In this document: positions 51,264-60,530 of the stretch, piece by piece
Layout of the letters: every line of letters starts with the position of its first letter
How positions within the stretch are numbered: position 1 is the first letter of the stretch
Origin: Paenibacillus sp. JZ16
Lineage (GTDB): Bacteria > Bacillota > Bacilli > Paenibacillales > Paenibacillaceae
Length of the DNA stretch: 64,000 nt
Direction: 5' to 3'
NCBI RefSeq assembly: GCF_015326965.1
Contig: NZ_CP017659.1
Coordinates: forward strand, 682,001-746,000
Translations under genes and position numbers: made by a program
The notes under the pieces: model-generated
The model's input: the letters and a program-made list of their open reading frames with translations, nothing else
The model's database searches: none
What the model was told of the DNA's origin: nothing

Positions 51264-51977
51264 TTAATCGCCTAGATCATCGCGGTCAGTAATATGTATA
51301 ACAAAAGCATACGAGGTATATCCTGTCTCCCAGTCCGAATTAACCAAGATGGTATATACCCCCAGTTCCGTTGGCAGCTGTACTCGATGATTAACCATCA
51401 TCATTTCAACATACTGCTCTGTGCCGTTGCCCGAATCTAAGACGTTGAATATTTTCAATCCGTCAGGCTCCAATCCAGCCGGATAAGTTATGACAATATT
51501 TGAGCCAGGCTTCACGCTAACGGGCGGATACCGGGCTTCAGACACCCATTGATCTACCGGATCGTTTACTTCCAGGCATCCATTCCAGCAAGAGCTTCCC
51601 TGCAGCAGCGGTATCTCCTGCATCCATACGGTACCATCCTTGTACTCGTTCTCATAAGCAATGGACGGAACGGGTGCCTCTATTTGTTCATCGAATGCTA
51701 AGCTTTGCTGCTTGATCGAGATTAATTCCTTGTTCTCATCATAATAAACTTCGGAATGCATTTCTTCCCCTACCAGGCGAAGCGGGACGTAGATGTTTCC
51801 GTTGTAGTTAATTACAGGAAGCCGGACGGTTTTACCGTTAATCTCAAATTTCCCGGATGACAGGAAGTCAATCGAGGAGCTTGCGCCGTAAGCGGCCAAA
51901 CCGATCACAGCTAACAAACCGAACCATATCCATACCCATACATATTTTCGCAAATCGCCCTCTATGCCCCCTTCCAT
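51264..51977 (-). CDS. Membrane protein with copper amine oxidase N-terminal-like domain
   Basis: A 237-residue protein with one N-terminal TM helix (VWVWIWFGLLAVIGLAAYGA) and a stalk domain of the copper-amine-oxidase-N type (FEINGKTVRLPVINYNGNIY followed by VPLRLVGEEM), common in Paenibacillus surface proteins. The rest (SVKPGSNIVITYPAGLEPDG; YTILVNSDWETGYTSYAFVI) looks like an extracellular beta domain. It is the third gene after a VanRS-like pair and may be its target or accessory sensor. The start is uncertain: ATG at 51977 or TTG at 51953 (MRKYVWVW). Confidence 0.75.
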   Translation of the reverse strand: MEGGIEGDLRKYVWVWIWFGLLAVIGLAAYGASSSIDFLSSGKFEINGKTVRLPVINYNGNIYVPLRLVGEEMHSEVYYDENKELISIKQQSLAFDEQIEAPVPSIAYENEYKDGTVWMQEIPLLQGSSCWNGCLEVNDPVDQWVSEARYPPVSVKPGSNIVITYPAGLEPDGLKIFNVLDSGNGTEQYVEMMMVNHRVQLPTELGVYTILVNSDWETGYTSYAFVIHITDRDDLGD

Positions 51978-51995
51978 AGTCGGTCATACCATTTT

Positions 51996-53102
51996 TTATT
52001 CAGGTATTTGCATGCCTCGCGGCAGTCGTACTTCAAAAACTGTACGAATCAAGCTGCTGTCTGCCGTGATCGTTCCATGATGCTGCATCACGATATTTTT
52101 CGAGATAAATAAGCCAAGGCCTGTGCTGCCCTCCCGATGAATCCGGGATTTATCGCCGGTATAAAACATGTCGAATAGATGCGGCAGTTCGTTCGGATGG
52201 ATGCGGTCGCCAAAGTTGATCACCTGAACTACCGCTACTTCAGCTTCAAGGAAAGCATGAATATCTACAAATTGACCGTCGTTGCCGTAACGAATCGCAT
52301 TGGTCAGCAAATTCTCAAACACGCGTGCCAGCAAGTCGCCATCGCCCGAAATGATCAGATGCGGAGTAACGTGCAATCGGGCCTTCAGTTTGTTTTTCTC
52401 AAAAACCGGAAGTAATTCTTCGCTTAACTGCGTCAGCAGCTCGCTTAAATCGATGGGTCGTTTTTCGACTGGCAGCATACCGTAATTCATTCTCGTGATT
52501 TCGAACAATTCGTCGATCAGCTTCTCCAGGCGCTTCGACTTCGCGAAAGCAATGCCCGTATAATGCCGAACCTGTTCTTTGGTCAATAACTCGTCCCTAA
52601 GAATGAAATCCAGATAACCGATAACGGAAGTGAGCGGCGTACGCAAATCATGGGCCAAATTCAGTATCAGTTGATCTTTGCTGCTCTCGGCAAAATCTCC
52701 CCTCGCCACCGCTTGCTTGAGCATCTCCCCGGTCAGATTGATATCCGCTGCGATATCCCCGAATTCGTCCCGGGTCGCAATCGAAACCCGCTTGTCAAAA
52801 TCGCCGTTGGCGAGATGCCGAATCCCCGCAGAAATTTCATTAAAATAAGCCACATAAGGCTTCGTAAGCAGAAAGAAAAAAAAGACCGCCAACGGGATAA
52901 AAAATATCAGGAAAAAATTAATGTCCCCGACCGTTCTTATGAACAAACGGACATAAGCCAGCGGATCCTCGAATTTAACCTGAGTTCGGTAATAATATTG
53001 CAGAATTTTGTATAGTGCGAACATGATGATGCCGGATAAGAGCATGCTTAAGCCAAAGAGCGCAATCATTTTGGAGCGGAAGCTTTGTATCAAATTAGCC
53101 AT
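51996..53102 (-). CDS. Sensor histidine kinase (VanS-like)
   Basis: A 368-residue kinase with two TM helices (about 12-32 and 60-82), HAMP (NEISAGIRHLANGDFDKRVS), H-box LILNLAHDLRTPLTSVIGY, and ATPase domain motifs NLLTNAIRYG and DKSRIHREGSTGLGLFISKN. The outer loop is short (about 28 residues), as in VanS and related cell-wall sensors. Its start codon overlaps the point where the intact regulator gene would end. Confidence 0.92.
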   Translation of the reverse strand: MANLIQSFRSKMIALFGLSMLLSGIIMFALYKILQYYYRTQVKFEDPLAYVRLFIRTVGDINFFLIFFIPLAVFFFFLLTKPYVAYFNEISAGIRHLANGDFDKRVSIATRDEFGDIAADINLTGEMLKQAVARGDFAESSKDQLILNLAHDLRTPLTSVIGYLDFILRDELLTKEQVRHYTGIAFAKSKRLEKLIDELFEITRMNYGMLPVEKRPIDLSELLTQLSEELLPVFEKNKLKARLHVTPHLIISGDGDLLARVFENLLTNAIRYGNDGQFVDIHAFLEAEVAVVQVINFGDRIHPNELPHLFDMFYTGDKSRIHREGSTGLGLFISKNIVMQHHGTITADSSLIRTVFEVRLPRGMQIPE

Positions 53103-53798
53103 TAAACGTATAGCCTACCCCCAAACCGTTTTGATCAGCTTGTTTTTGTTCGTATCTTCATGCAGCTTTTTCCGCAAGGTCCGAATATGCACCATAACCG
53201 TATTGCTTGTTTCAAAGTAGGCCTCGCCCCATACGTGCTGGAATATATTTTCCGTACTAAACACCTTTTTTGGGTAACTGGCCAGTAAGAGCAATATGTC
53301 AAATTCTTTGGGCGTCAGCTCGATCGTTTCGCCGTACAGGGTCACCATCCGCTGATCGGGGTAAATGACCACCCCTCCCGCTTCCAGCGCGGGTTTGCCG
53401 GAAATCATCGGTTGGCTCATTTGCATATAACGGCGAAGGTGGGCATTCACGCGCGCGATCAGCTCCATCGGGTTGAAGGGCTTGGTCATATAATCGTCTG
53501 CGCCTCTCACCAGCCCGGCAATTTTATCAAGATCGGACGTTTTGGCGCTCAAAAATATAATCGGCATGTGATTCTGTTCCCGAATTTGCCTGATGACTTC
53601 ATAACCATCCAGCTTGGGCATCATAATATCCAGTATCGCCAGATCGATGGAATGCGTTTGAGCTGCTTGTACCGCCTCCTGCCCGTCCGCCGCTTTAAGG
53701 ACATCATAGCCTTCTTTTTTTAAGTGAAGCTCAATCAGGTCCGCAATTTCCGGCTCATCGTCCGCAATAAGAATTGTAATCCGCTTCATGGTATCCAT
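53095..53798 (-). CDS. OmpR-family response regulator (VanR-like), last residues frameshifted
   Basis: A receiver with ADDEPEIADLIELHLKKEGY, phospho-acceptor in LAILDIMMPKLDG (about D55), IIFLSAKTS and KPFNP, followed by a winged helix (LTPKEFDILLLLASYPKKVF; AYFETSNTVMVHIRTLRKKL). As written, translation stops at TAG (53115) after KTVWG. In the +1 frame the sequence continues VGYTFNG-stop, the usual end of VanR-type regulators, with TAA overlapping the kinase ATG. A run of five C (53118-53122) instead of six explains the shift. Loss of the final beta-hairpin would harm DNA binding, so this is either a mutation or a sequencing error. Confidence 0.88.
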
Positions 53799-53987
53799 CC
53801 TCTTCGTTCACTTTGCAACATTATTGAAACTTGAGACTACAAGCAAGAGGGTTCAGTAATTCAATCCAACAGCTTGTAAAGCACCTCCCGACTATACCAG
53901 TCTAAGCGGAATATCTTAAGAATCCTTTTAGAATTCTTAAAGAGTTATTAAAGTTACAGTTGCAAACTGAAAGAAAGGGTTCAAAAA

Positions 53988-54021
53988 CACCCCCGAATAT
54001 AGACTTCCTTCTTCAGGGGTG
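53988..54021 (-). terminator. Terminator of the importer/secreted-protein operon
   Basis: On the minus strand cacccctgaag... and ...ttcgggggtg pair around a long loop and are followed by TTTTTG, 33 bases after the stop of the 974-residue protein gene. Confidence 0.7.
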
Positions 54022-54053
54022 CTACCCTCTATCTACCTGTGTCTAGATCGTAT

Positions 54054-56978
54054 TTAATCGCTATCCGACTTGTTCGCCTGATTCTCTTCATAAATAATCG
54101 GATACGACTGGCTTCCGATCAGCATTCTCCGCCCTTGGAACTCATCATACAGATTGATGCGAACTCCCCCTCCGCTTACATTTTTACGGAAATTGTTATT
54201 CACTGTAATGGAGTATGATTTATTGCTGCCGATGGACAAATCGGTGCCGAGTGTTAATGTCTTCTCCGTAGATTGTCCGGTCGGGTCAATCATCTCCATA
54301 ATGAGTTTATGTTCATATTCACCTGTCTCGTAATCGCCATTCCTTATGAGATTATAATGAATAACGGTATTGAGCATGTCTTTTCCTTCACTAAGTCTAG
54401 CTTCTCCTCTCGTAATGGAGAGTTTATAAGGAAACAATTCCACATTCCCTAGATTCGTTGCTGGTTGGATAGCTCTAGGGCTAAGCGCTAATCCCACTGT
54501 ATTGATCGATCCAATAACTTCCGTTGATACTTCCTCCAGATCGGTCAGCTTTCCGCCTGATACACCTTCGCCGACATACAATACAAGCTGTGAAGTATTC
54601 ACATTCAGCGGAAGCTTGCTCCAAACGGTCACCAGATTTTTTCCTTTCGGGCTTGTCTTGACGGACGATTGATTGACCTCTGCCTCATAATACTCGTTGT
54701 CCGATGTTTTGTAATAAGCCACCAGCTGCGCCTGCATGGATTGACGTGTTTCCTGACTGGCCATCTCCAGTTCCGTGTATAACAAATTGGAGCTGCTGTC
54801 CTGATACACGGTACTCATTCGTTCACGGACCTCCGCTTTCTTGCCCGGCGTATGGATCAGATAAGAATCACCTGCAGCAACCTGGTTCACCACATTGTTG
54901 ACCGCTCGGGTATTTAGCGACAGAAATCTCGTGACGTCCTCTCCTGAACTTTCTTGAAGCTCAATGCGTAATTGATTGAAATTATAGGAATAGGGCACAT
55001 TGGCAAGTACATACAGCTCTACGGTTTCATTAGGCGCCAGCGTCGTCTGATCATTCGGTATCACGATTTGAGCTGTACTGCTGAGGTCTCGCATATCAGC
55101 CTTAACTTGGGCTTTGAGTTCCGGCAGCTGTACGGTTAACGCTTTGGTGTTACGAATGCTGATTCGAGCTGCAATCTGATCCCCATCTCCCCAAGGCAGC
55201 CGCTGGTATGAACTCAGCTTTACACCGAATGTGCCATGATCGTTCTCGATGATATTCTCTGAACCCAGATGGCTTCTGCCTTCCTGAGCATAGGGGATAT
55301 TATAGCGGGCTGTCGGGAAGCTGATCTTCCCCTCCACCGCAGGCTCCGTTAATTGCAGCTGCAACATATTCTGTTTCATGTGCAATGGTACATCTGCACG
55401 GAGATCAATCAGCTTTTCTTCTAACGGCTTCAGCGTAACATTGGCAAGTGCCTTCGCATTCACCGGGATGCTGTAGCCTTCATTCGTCTGGATGGAAAGC
55501 TCATAAGCCGGCAGCTTCAATGATTTTTCGCCAAGATTTTTAACTCGGAATTGTAGGCTCCATTTCCCGGTATCGTTCTCAGCATATACGGAAGCACTTT
55601 TCAACTGCGTTTCAATCATAAGGTGATTAACGGATATTTTTTTGACGGCATAATCCGCCGCAGGCACATCAGCCGTAACGAAAGGCAGCTTGAAGGTTTT
55701 TACTGGCAGCGTCATTTTTAAAGCTTCATCTTCCTGCATGAATTGCATCGTCATATTGTCGGTTTTGAGTTTGGACGGAACCTCTGCCAGATAATAAATG
55801 GTTCGCTTCTGCCCTGGCTGAATCTTGAAGCTGACTCCTGTTTCGTCCTCAGGCACAAGGTCGAATACCGAGCCGCCGGCAGACTTCAGTTGCACTTTAT
55901 ATCCAGGATCACTTAGCACCTTCTTACCTCCGTTTGCATAATTGACCCCCACTCTTAAATACACTTTCCCATTATGTTTCATTTGCTGCATTTTTTCTGC
56001 CTTGACCGTAACAAGCTGCTGTTTCATCATCCATCTTGCGCTTTTGCCCTTAGCCACGGCGATATCCGAAGCTGCCGCAGGAAGTTTGAACGATTGCACC
56101 GGAAGATGCATTTTCAAGGTTTCGTCTTCCTGAGCCAGCTGCAGCGTCATGCCACGGGTCTTCATCGTGGAAGGAATTTCCGTCCAGTAGTAGATGGTTC
56201 TGCTTTCCTGAGGCTGGAGCTTGTAGCCAGTGCTAGACGATTCAGGCAAGAGTTCAAATATCGAGCCGCCAGCCGATTTTAGATATGCTTTATATCCTGG
56301 ATCGCTAAGCACCTTGGTTCCTCCATTCGAGAGCTTCATGCCCAACTTTATATATACTTTTCCGTTGATTTTATACCTCTGTACCGTATCTGCCTTGGCC
56401 GTAACTGAAATATTATTCATCTTCATCTTCTTGCTCTTGCCTACAGGGACTACAGATGAGTACTGAGCCGGAATCGTGAAACCTCCCAGCTTCTTCTCAT
56501 AAGTGACGCTGCTAAAATCCCATCCGAACATGGAAACCTTCATTCCGTTTACCTGTGCCGATCGTCCAATGTTCACATAGTACGTCACGGATTGACTGCT
56601 ATTCGCAGGCAACGTTCTTTTACCAGCATCACTCGTAACAACTTTTCCTTTTATGATGGCGCCACTCGGGGTTGAAAGCTTGGAAAAATAATCGAATAGA
56701 TCTACTCTACTGCCACTATTATTACTGTAACGAAGTGTATACGTGAGAATATTCCCGTCAGGATGAACAGAAATATTCATATCCGTCAGCTTCACACTAA
56801 CGCTCTGCTTCAATGTGACCGAGCCGAGTTTATCCAGTGTGAACATAGATGCGCCTGAAGCTGATTTGGAAACAGACGAATCAGCTGCGGATGTCCCGTA
56901 TGCGTCAAAGACAAACGATTGACTTAACATCGCAGCGCATAGCATCATTGCTATGCATGTCTTTTTTTGCCTGTGCAT
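54054..56978 (-). CDS. Large secreted beta-repeat protein, hypothetical
   Basis: A 974-residue exported protein. The start at 56978 follows GGGAGGT and gives a signal peptide (KKTCIAMMLCAAMLSQSFVF). The body is a series of ~125-residue beta-rich modules: two adjacent modules are near copies (GKVYIKLGMKLSNGGTKVLS against GKVYLRVGVNYANGGKKVLS, each followed by DPGYK and SAGGS). The first module and the later ones are diverged. No catalytic or anchoring motif is seen. It is the last gene of an operon with a sugar importer and an HlyD-type adaptor; it may bind or present the imported glycan, or be the exported cargo. Family not recognised. Confidence 0.75.
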   Translation of the reverse strand: MHRQKKTCIAMMLCAAMLSQSFVFDAYGTSAADSSVSKSASGASMFTLDKLGSVTLKQSVSVKLTDMNISVHPDGNILTYTLRYSNNSGSRVDLFDYFSKLSTPSGAIIKGKVVTSDAGKRTLPANSSQSVTYYVNIGRSAQVNGMKVSMFGWDFSSVTYEKKLGGFTIPAQYSSVVPVGKSKKMKMNNISVTAKADTVQRYKINGKVYIKLGMKLSNGGTKVLSDPGYKAYLKSAGGSIFELLPESSSTGYKLQPQESRTIYYWTEIPSTMKTRGMTLQLAQEDETLKMHLPVQSFKLPAAASDIAVAKGKSARWMMKQQLVTVKAEKMQQMKHNGKVYLRVGVNYANGGKKVLSDPGYKVQLKSAGGSVFDLVPEDETGVSFKIQPGQKRTIYYLAEVPSKLKTDNMTMQFMQEDEALKMTLPVKTFKLPFVTADVPAADYAVKKISVNHLMIETQLKSASVYAENDTGKWSLQFRVKNLGEKSLKLPAYELSIQTNEGYSIPVNAKALANVTLKPLEEKLIDLRADVPLHMKQNMLQLQLTEPAVEGKISFPTARYNIPYAQEGRSHLGSENIIENDHGTFGVKLSSYQRLPWGDGDQIAARISIRNTKALTVQLPELKAQVKADMRDLSSTAQIVIPNDQTTLAPNETVELYVLANVPYSYNFNQLRIELQESSGEDVTRFLSLNTRAVNNVVNQVAAGDSYLIHTPGKKAEVRERMSTVYQDSSSNLLYTELEMASQETRQSMQAQLVAYYKTSDNEYYEAEVNQSSVKTSPKGKNLVTVWSKLPLNVNTSQLVLYVGEGVSGGKLTDLEEVSTEVIGSINTVGLALSPRAIQPATNLGNVELFPYKLSITRGEARLSEGKDMLNTVIHYNLIRNGDYETGEYEHKLIMEMIDPTGQSTEKTLTLGTDLSIGSNKSYSITVNNNFRKNVSGGGVRINLYDEFQGRRMLIGSQSYPIIYEENQANKSDSD

Positions 56979-57064
56979 AAATGTACCTCCCTGTATTTGG
57001 CTTTCTCTCTTTCTGTGAAATAGGAAGCAGCGCACAAAAGTGAGCTGCTTCCTGGATGATCTAC

Positions 57065-58405
57065 CTATTCGTTTAAATAGGTGGTGACTCGGTTCTGGAT
57101 CAGCTTTGCCACTTCTTCTGCAGTTTTCTGCCCGCTGAAGTACGCCATGGACTCTTCACCCGCAATCGATATCACTTTACTGTCCAGATCCACGTATTGA
57201 TCCGCGGACTGAACCATTTGTTTAAACACGTTGAATTGTTCGTCGGGTACTTTGGCCGGCTGCCCATTCGGAAGCTTATAGTCGCCGCTCCCCACCTTTT
57301 CCTGAAGGTCACTGATCAGCTTTTCATTCACGGATTTAAGCATCGAGAACCCTTCTCTTTCCTGCAGTAATTGTGCTTCTTCAGACAATAGGAAGGAAAT
57401 AAACTTCCAAGCTTCTTCTTGTGCTGGCGATTTGGCATGGATAGCGAACCCGGATGATGTAAATACTCTCGCACCTTTTTGACCTGCGGTTTCTCCCGCT
57501 CTAGGTAACAGCATGATCTTTGGATGATCAAACAACATATAAGGGCCTTCGACAAAATGAAGCGGCGACATAATCGGTGTGGAGCTGAACAATTGATTGC
57601 CCGGCTTTGCCTCGTCGGACGTGATGATCTTCTCATCATTCATTTTCATCGCTTGCTGAAGCAAATCTACAAATTCCGGAGAATCGAACAATGCCTTTTT
57701 GGCGGAAGTTTCAACAAATGCAGCGTAGTTTTCATAGAGCATCTCTTGGAAGAGGTATTCCGGCGGATAGGATGCTAATGCATACATCTCGTCGGCGCCG
57801 CTCTCCTTAGCCTTCCGGATCACTTCTTTCGAAACCTTCTGGAACTCCTTCCAATCCCAGGTTTTATCATCGAACGTCACATTAGCTTTGCCCAGCATGT
57901 CCCCATTACCAACCAATACTCTCAAGGAGTATCCCAAAGGGATGGTATACACCCCGTCATTCAGTTTCAGACCGTCCAAAATATTCATTTGCAAATCATC
58001 TTTATGGAGTGTCTGATCTTGCTCCAGCAAACCATTCATATTGAGTAGGAAGCCTTTGCTCACATATTCTTTAACAGGCAAGCCGCCAACTTCAATGATA
58101 TCCATCCCGTTTCCTGATAACATGGCTGTATTCGTTGCAGTACGATACTTCTCGAATTCCCCAGGTCCCCATTGTTCACCCATGCTTTTATATGCATGGA
58201 TCTGCAGGTCGATATCCGGGTATTTCTCTTCGAACTTTTTTTCCAGCGTTTGATAGAACGGAGTCGACTCTGTCAGTGACAGGGTAAGCACCGTTTTTCC
58301 CTCTTTCGTTGCGGGCTTATCCGCGTTCCCGCCTTCTCCTGACCCGCAAGCGGTTAAACTCGCGATTAAAGCTCCCATAGAAATAAGTAAATGCCATTTT
58401 TTCAT
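57065..58405 (-). CDS. Extracellular solute-binding lipoprotein (family 1)
   Basis: A 446-residue sugar-binding protein with the lipobox SLTACGSG after a short signal peptide. The body has NTAMLSGNGMDIIEVGGLPV, SFLLSEEAQLLQEREGFSML and FSGQKTAEEVAKLIQNRV, typical of MalE-type binding proteins. The start at 58405 is set by AGGAGG. It serves the two permeases encoded upstream; the ATPase is again absent from the operon. Confidence 0.92.
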   Translation of the reverse strand: MKKWHLLISMGALIASLTACGSGEGGNADKPATKEGKTVLTLSLTESTPFYQTLEKKFEEKYPDIDLQIHAYKSMGEQWGPGEFEKYRTATNTAMLSGNGMDIIEVGGLPVKEYVSKGFLLNMNGLLEQDQTLHKDDLQMNILDGLKLNDGVYTIPLGYSLRVLVGNGDMLGKANVTFDDKTWDWKEFQKVSKEVIRKAKESGADEMYALASYPPEYLFQEMLYENYAAFVETSAKKALFDSPEFVDLLQQAMKMNDEKIITSDEAKPGNQLFSSTPIMSPLHFVEGPYMLFDHPKIMLLPRAGETAGQKGARVFTSSGFAIHAKSPAQEEAWKFISFLLSEEAQLLQEREGFSMLKSVNEKLISDLQEKVGSGDYKLPNGQPAKVPDEQFNVFKQMVQSADQYVDLDSKVISIAGEESMAYFSGQKTAEEVAKLIQNRVTTYLNE

Positions 58406-58442
58406 CGTATAATTTCCTCCTGATATGTTCTGTTTACAACGC

Positions 58443-59597
58443 CTATTCCAAGCGAACTCGGTTGCCATCCTGCAGAGGCTCGCTGCTCTTCAGAATGATC
58501 TTATCTTGTTCATAAATGCTATCCGTTTGGATCATCGTTTCTTTGTCATTCCGCTCGCTGAACTTGATGTTGACTTTTCGGGCAACAAAAACGTTACCGA
58601 GTGCACCCGGCTGCTCTTCGACTACAAAAACGTACATGCCTTCCCGGTCCTGATGAACAGCTTCATTAGAAACAAGCAGCCCATGATCGAGAGAGCTTTT
58701 CTCGATGTTAATACGAGCCTGCTCACCTCCCTTCAGCTTGGCATCGATGAGTTTAATACGAATTCTCTTTTGAGGGACGGTTAGCGATCCCGTTCCTTCG
58801 GTTGCCCCCTCAATTATCGGTTCCGCATTGGTGATTTCTTCAATTACACCTTCTATGACACTGGTTTGCTGCTCTTTATCTGTGTGGACCTCTACCTCGA
58901 TCCGCTCTCCAACGGATATCCCAATACTAGACAATCGTTCTGCATCCGCATCAACGTCAAACCTATAACCCTGACTGCTATTCGCGACAATGACATCCGG
59001 CTCGCCCGCAGATGCAAGTCCTTCAACCGCATTCAGCTTCGTTACAATACCGTTAAAGGGAGCGGTAAGCATCTGTTCTTTTGCCAGTCGTTCTTTCATC
59101 TCGTTGATCTTGCGTTCTTGCGCAGCGATATCGAGTTTCCCTTTTTCAATTTCACGTTTCGCGCTGCGCAGTTTAAGCTCATCTTCCTCAATGGAAGATT
59201 GAATAAACTGATCCTGAAGATTTTGCTGCTCAATCCTCTGCTTTTCCAAATTCGTTACTTCAAGTTCGATTTCTTGTCTTGCCGCTACGTTGTCATAAGC
59301 GATAAGTTTCTGTCCCTTCTTAACACGTTCACCTTCTTTTACGTAAATCTGCTGAGCCTTCCAGTCGTTTGAACTGGATAGTTTGGCTTCGGCGATCGGC
59401 TGAAGTATTCCGCTTCCCGCGATCGATAGCTCAATGCCTCCCTGTTTCGGCTGTTCCGTGGTCACCTTGGGCAAGGTCAACGACTGCAGCGTGTTACTGA
59501 ACAATGTAAACAGCAGCAGCACCCCCATAAAACCCATGAACACGATTTGAAGGATTCGCTTTCGTCTTTGGTCAGCTAACCCTTTTCCAAGCTCCAT
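58443..59597 (-). CDS. HlyD/MacA-type efflux adaptor in a sugar-importer operon
   Basis: A 384-residue membrane-fusion adaptor with one N-terminal TM helix (ILQIVFMGFMGVLLLFTLFS), a lipoyl/barrel-sandwich half motif (GSGILQPIAEAKLSS; VKEGERVKKGQKLIAYDN), a coiled-coil hairpin (about residues 105-165, NLEKQRIEQQNLQDQFIQSS) and a second half motif (TAPFNGIVTKLNAVEGLASA) plus beta-barrel. The start at 59597 follows AGGAGG and AAAGG. Adaptors of this class usually work with MacB-type or RND exporters, none of which is adjacent; instead it sits between importer permeases and binding protein. Confidence 0.88.
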   Translation of the reverse strand: MELGKGLADQRRKRILQIVFMGFMGVLLLFTLFSNTLQSLTLPKVTTEQPKQGGIELSIAGSGILQPIAEAKLSSSNDWKAQQIYVKEGERVKKGQKLIAYDNVAARQEIELEVTNLEKQRIEQQNLQDQFIQSSIEEDELKLRSAKREIEKGKLDIAAQERKINEMKERLAKEQMLTAPFNGIVTKLNAVEGLASAGEPDVIVANSSQGYRFDVDADAERLSSIGISVGERIEVEVHTDKEQQTSVIEGVIEEITNAEPIIEGATEGTGSLTVPQKRIRIKLIDAKLKGGEQARINIEKSSLDHGLLVSNEAVHQDREGMYVFVVEEQPGALGNVFVARKVNIKFSERNDKETMIQTDSIYEQDKIILKSSEPLQDGNRVRLE

Positions 59598-59634
59598 ATC
59601 CTTTCTTCTCCTCCTAAAAAAACGTCCTAATAAG

Positions 59635-60513
59635 CTAACCCTTAACACCTGACAATTGAATGCCCTCTATGAAATACGACTCCGCATACAGAAATAACAT
59701 TACCATCGGGGCCATATAGAGCATGGATGCTGCAAAGGCAATCCCCCGGTCGCTATCATTAATCCTGGATAAAAAGACGGACAGCGGCTGCTTGAACGGG
59801 TCGTCCAAAAAAATAAGCGGCTGCTCCACCATGTTCCAATAATCAACGAACAGCAAGATCACAAGTGCGGCCAATCCCGGCATGATCATCGGAACAATCA
59901 TCGTTATAAAAATCCGCAAATGTCCGGCACCGTCTATTTTGGCAGCTTCAATGTAGGCATAGGGAATGTCCAGCATGAACTGTCTGAGCATAAATACGCC
60001 AAAAGCTGCGAAAATACCAGGAACAATGATGGCGCCCGTACTATTCAGCATGCCAAGCTTATCGACCATAATATAATTGGGTACCAGCGTGACTTGGAAT
60101 GGCATGAGCATCGTCATGACATAGACCAAAAACATCGTATCCCTGCCGCGGAATTTCAGCTTGGAGAATGCATAAGCAGCCAGTGCTGCGACGAGTGTCT
60201 GACCCACAATAATCGGCATCACCATGAACACGGAGTTCCAGAACATCGTCAGATACTTCGGGTTGTCAATGAAAACCTTCCCATACTGTGCAAAAGACAC
60301 CTTGTCCGGAATCAGTTTCAGATTTGCAAAAGAACCATCTCTACCAGGAATCATTTCTTTCATTTGACCGATGAGACCGTAATTGATCTGGATCTCCAGT
60401 TCTGTCATCAATGAATTTGTGAATGTAATCACAATAGGAGATATTAAGATCATGGCGATAACACCCATGACAAACGTTAAAGCACTTTTTTTCAATATGT
60501 AGGCTACTCGCAC
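59635..60513 (-). CDS. Carbohydrate ABC transporter permease (MalG-type)
   Basis: A 292-residue permease with six TM helices and the EAA loop YIEAAKIDGAGHLRIFITMI. The periplasmic-side segment between TM1 and TM2 is long (MTELEIQINYGLIGQMKEMI, GRDGSFANLKLIPDKVSFAQ). Second gene of the operon, 17 bases after the first permease. Confidence 0.93.
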   Translation of the reverse strand: MRVAYILKKSALTFVMGVIAMILISPIVITFTNSLMTELEIQINYGLIGQMKEMIPGRDGSFANLKLIPDKVSFAQYGKVFIDNPKYLTMFWNSVFMVMPIIVGQTLVAALAAYAFSKLKFRGRDTMFLVYVMTMLMPFQVTLVPNYIMVDKLGMLNSTGAIIVPGIFAAFGVFMLRQFMLDIPYAYIEAAKIDGAGHLRIFITMIVPMIMPGLAALVILLFVDYWNMVEQPLIFLDDPFKQPLSVFLSRINDSDRGIAFAASMLYMAPMVMLFLYAESYFIEGIQLSGVKG

Positions 60514-60530
60514 AGACTTCTCTCCACCTC

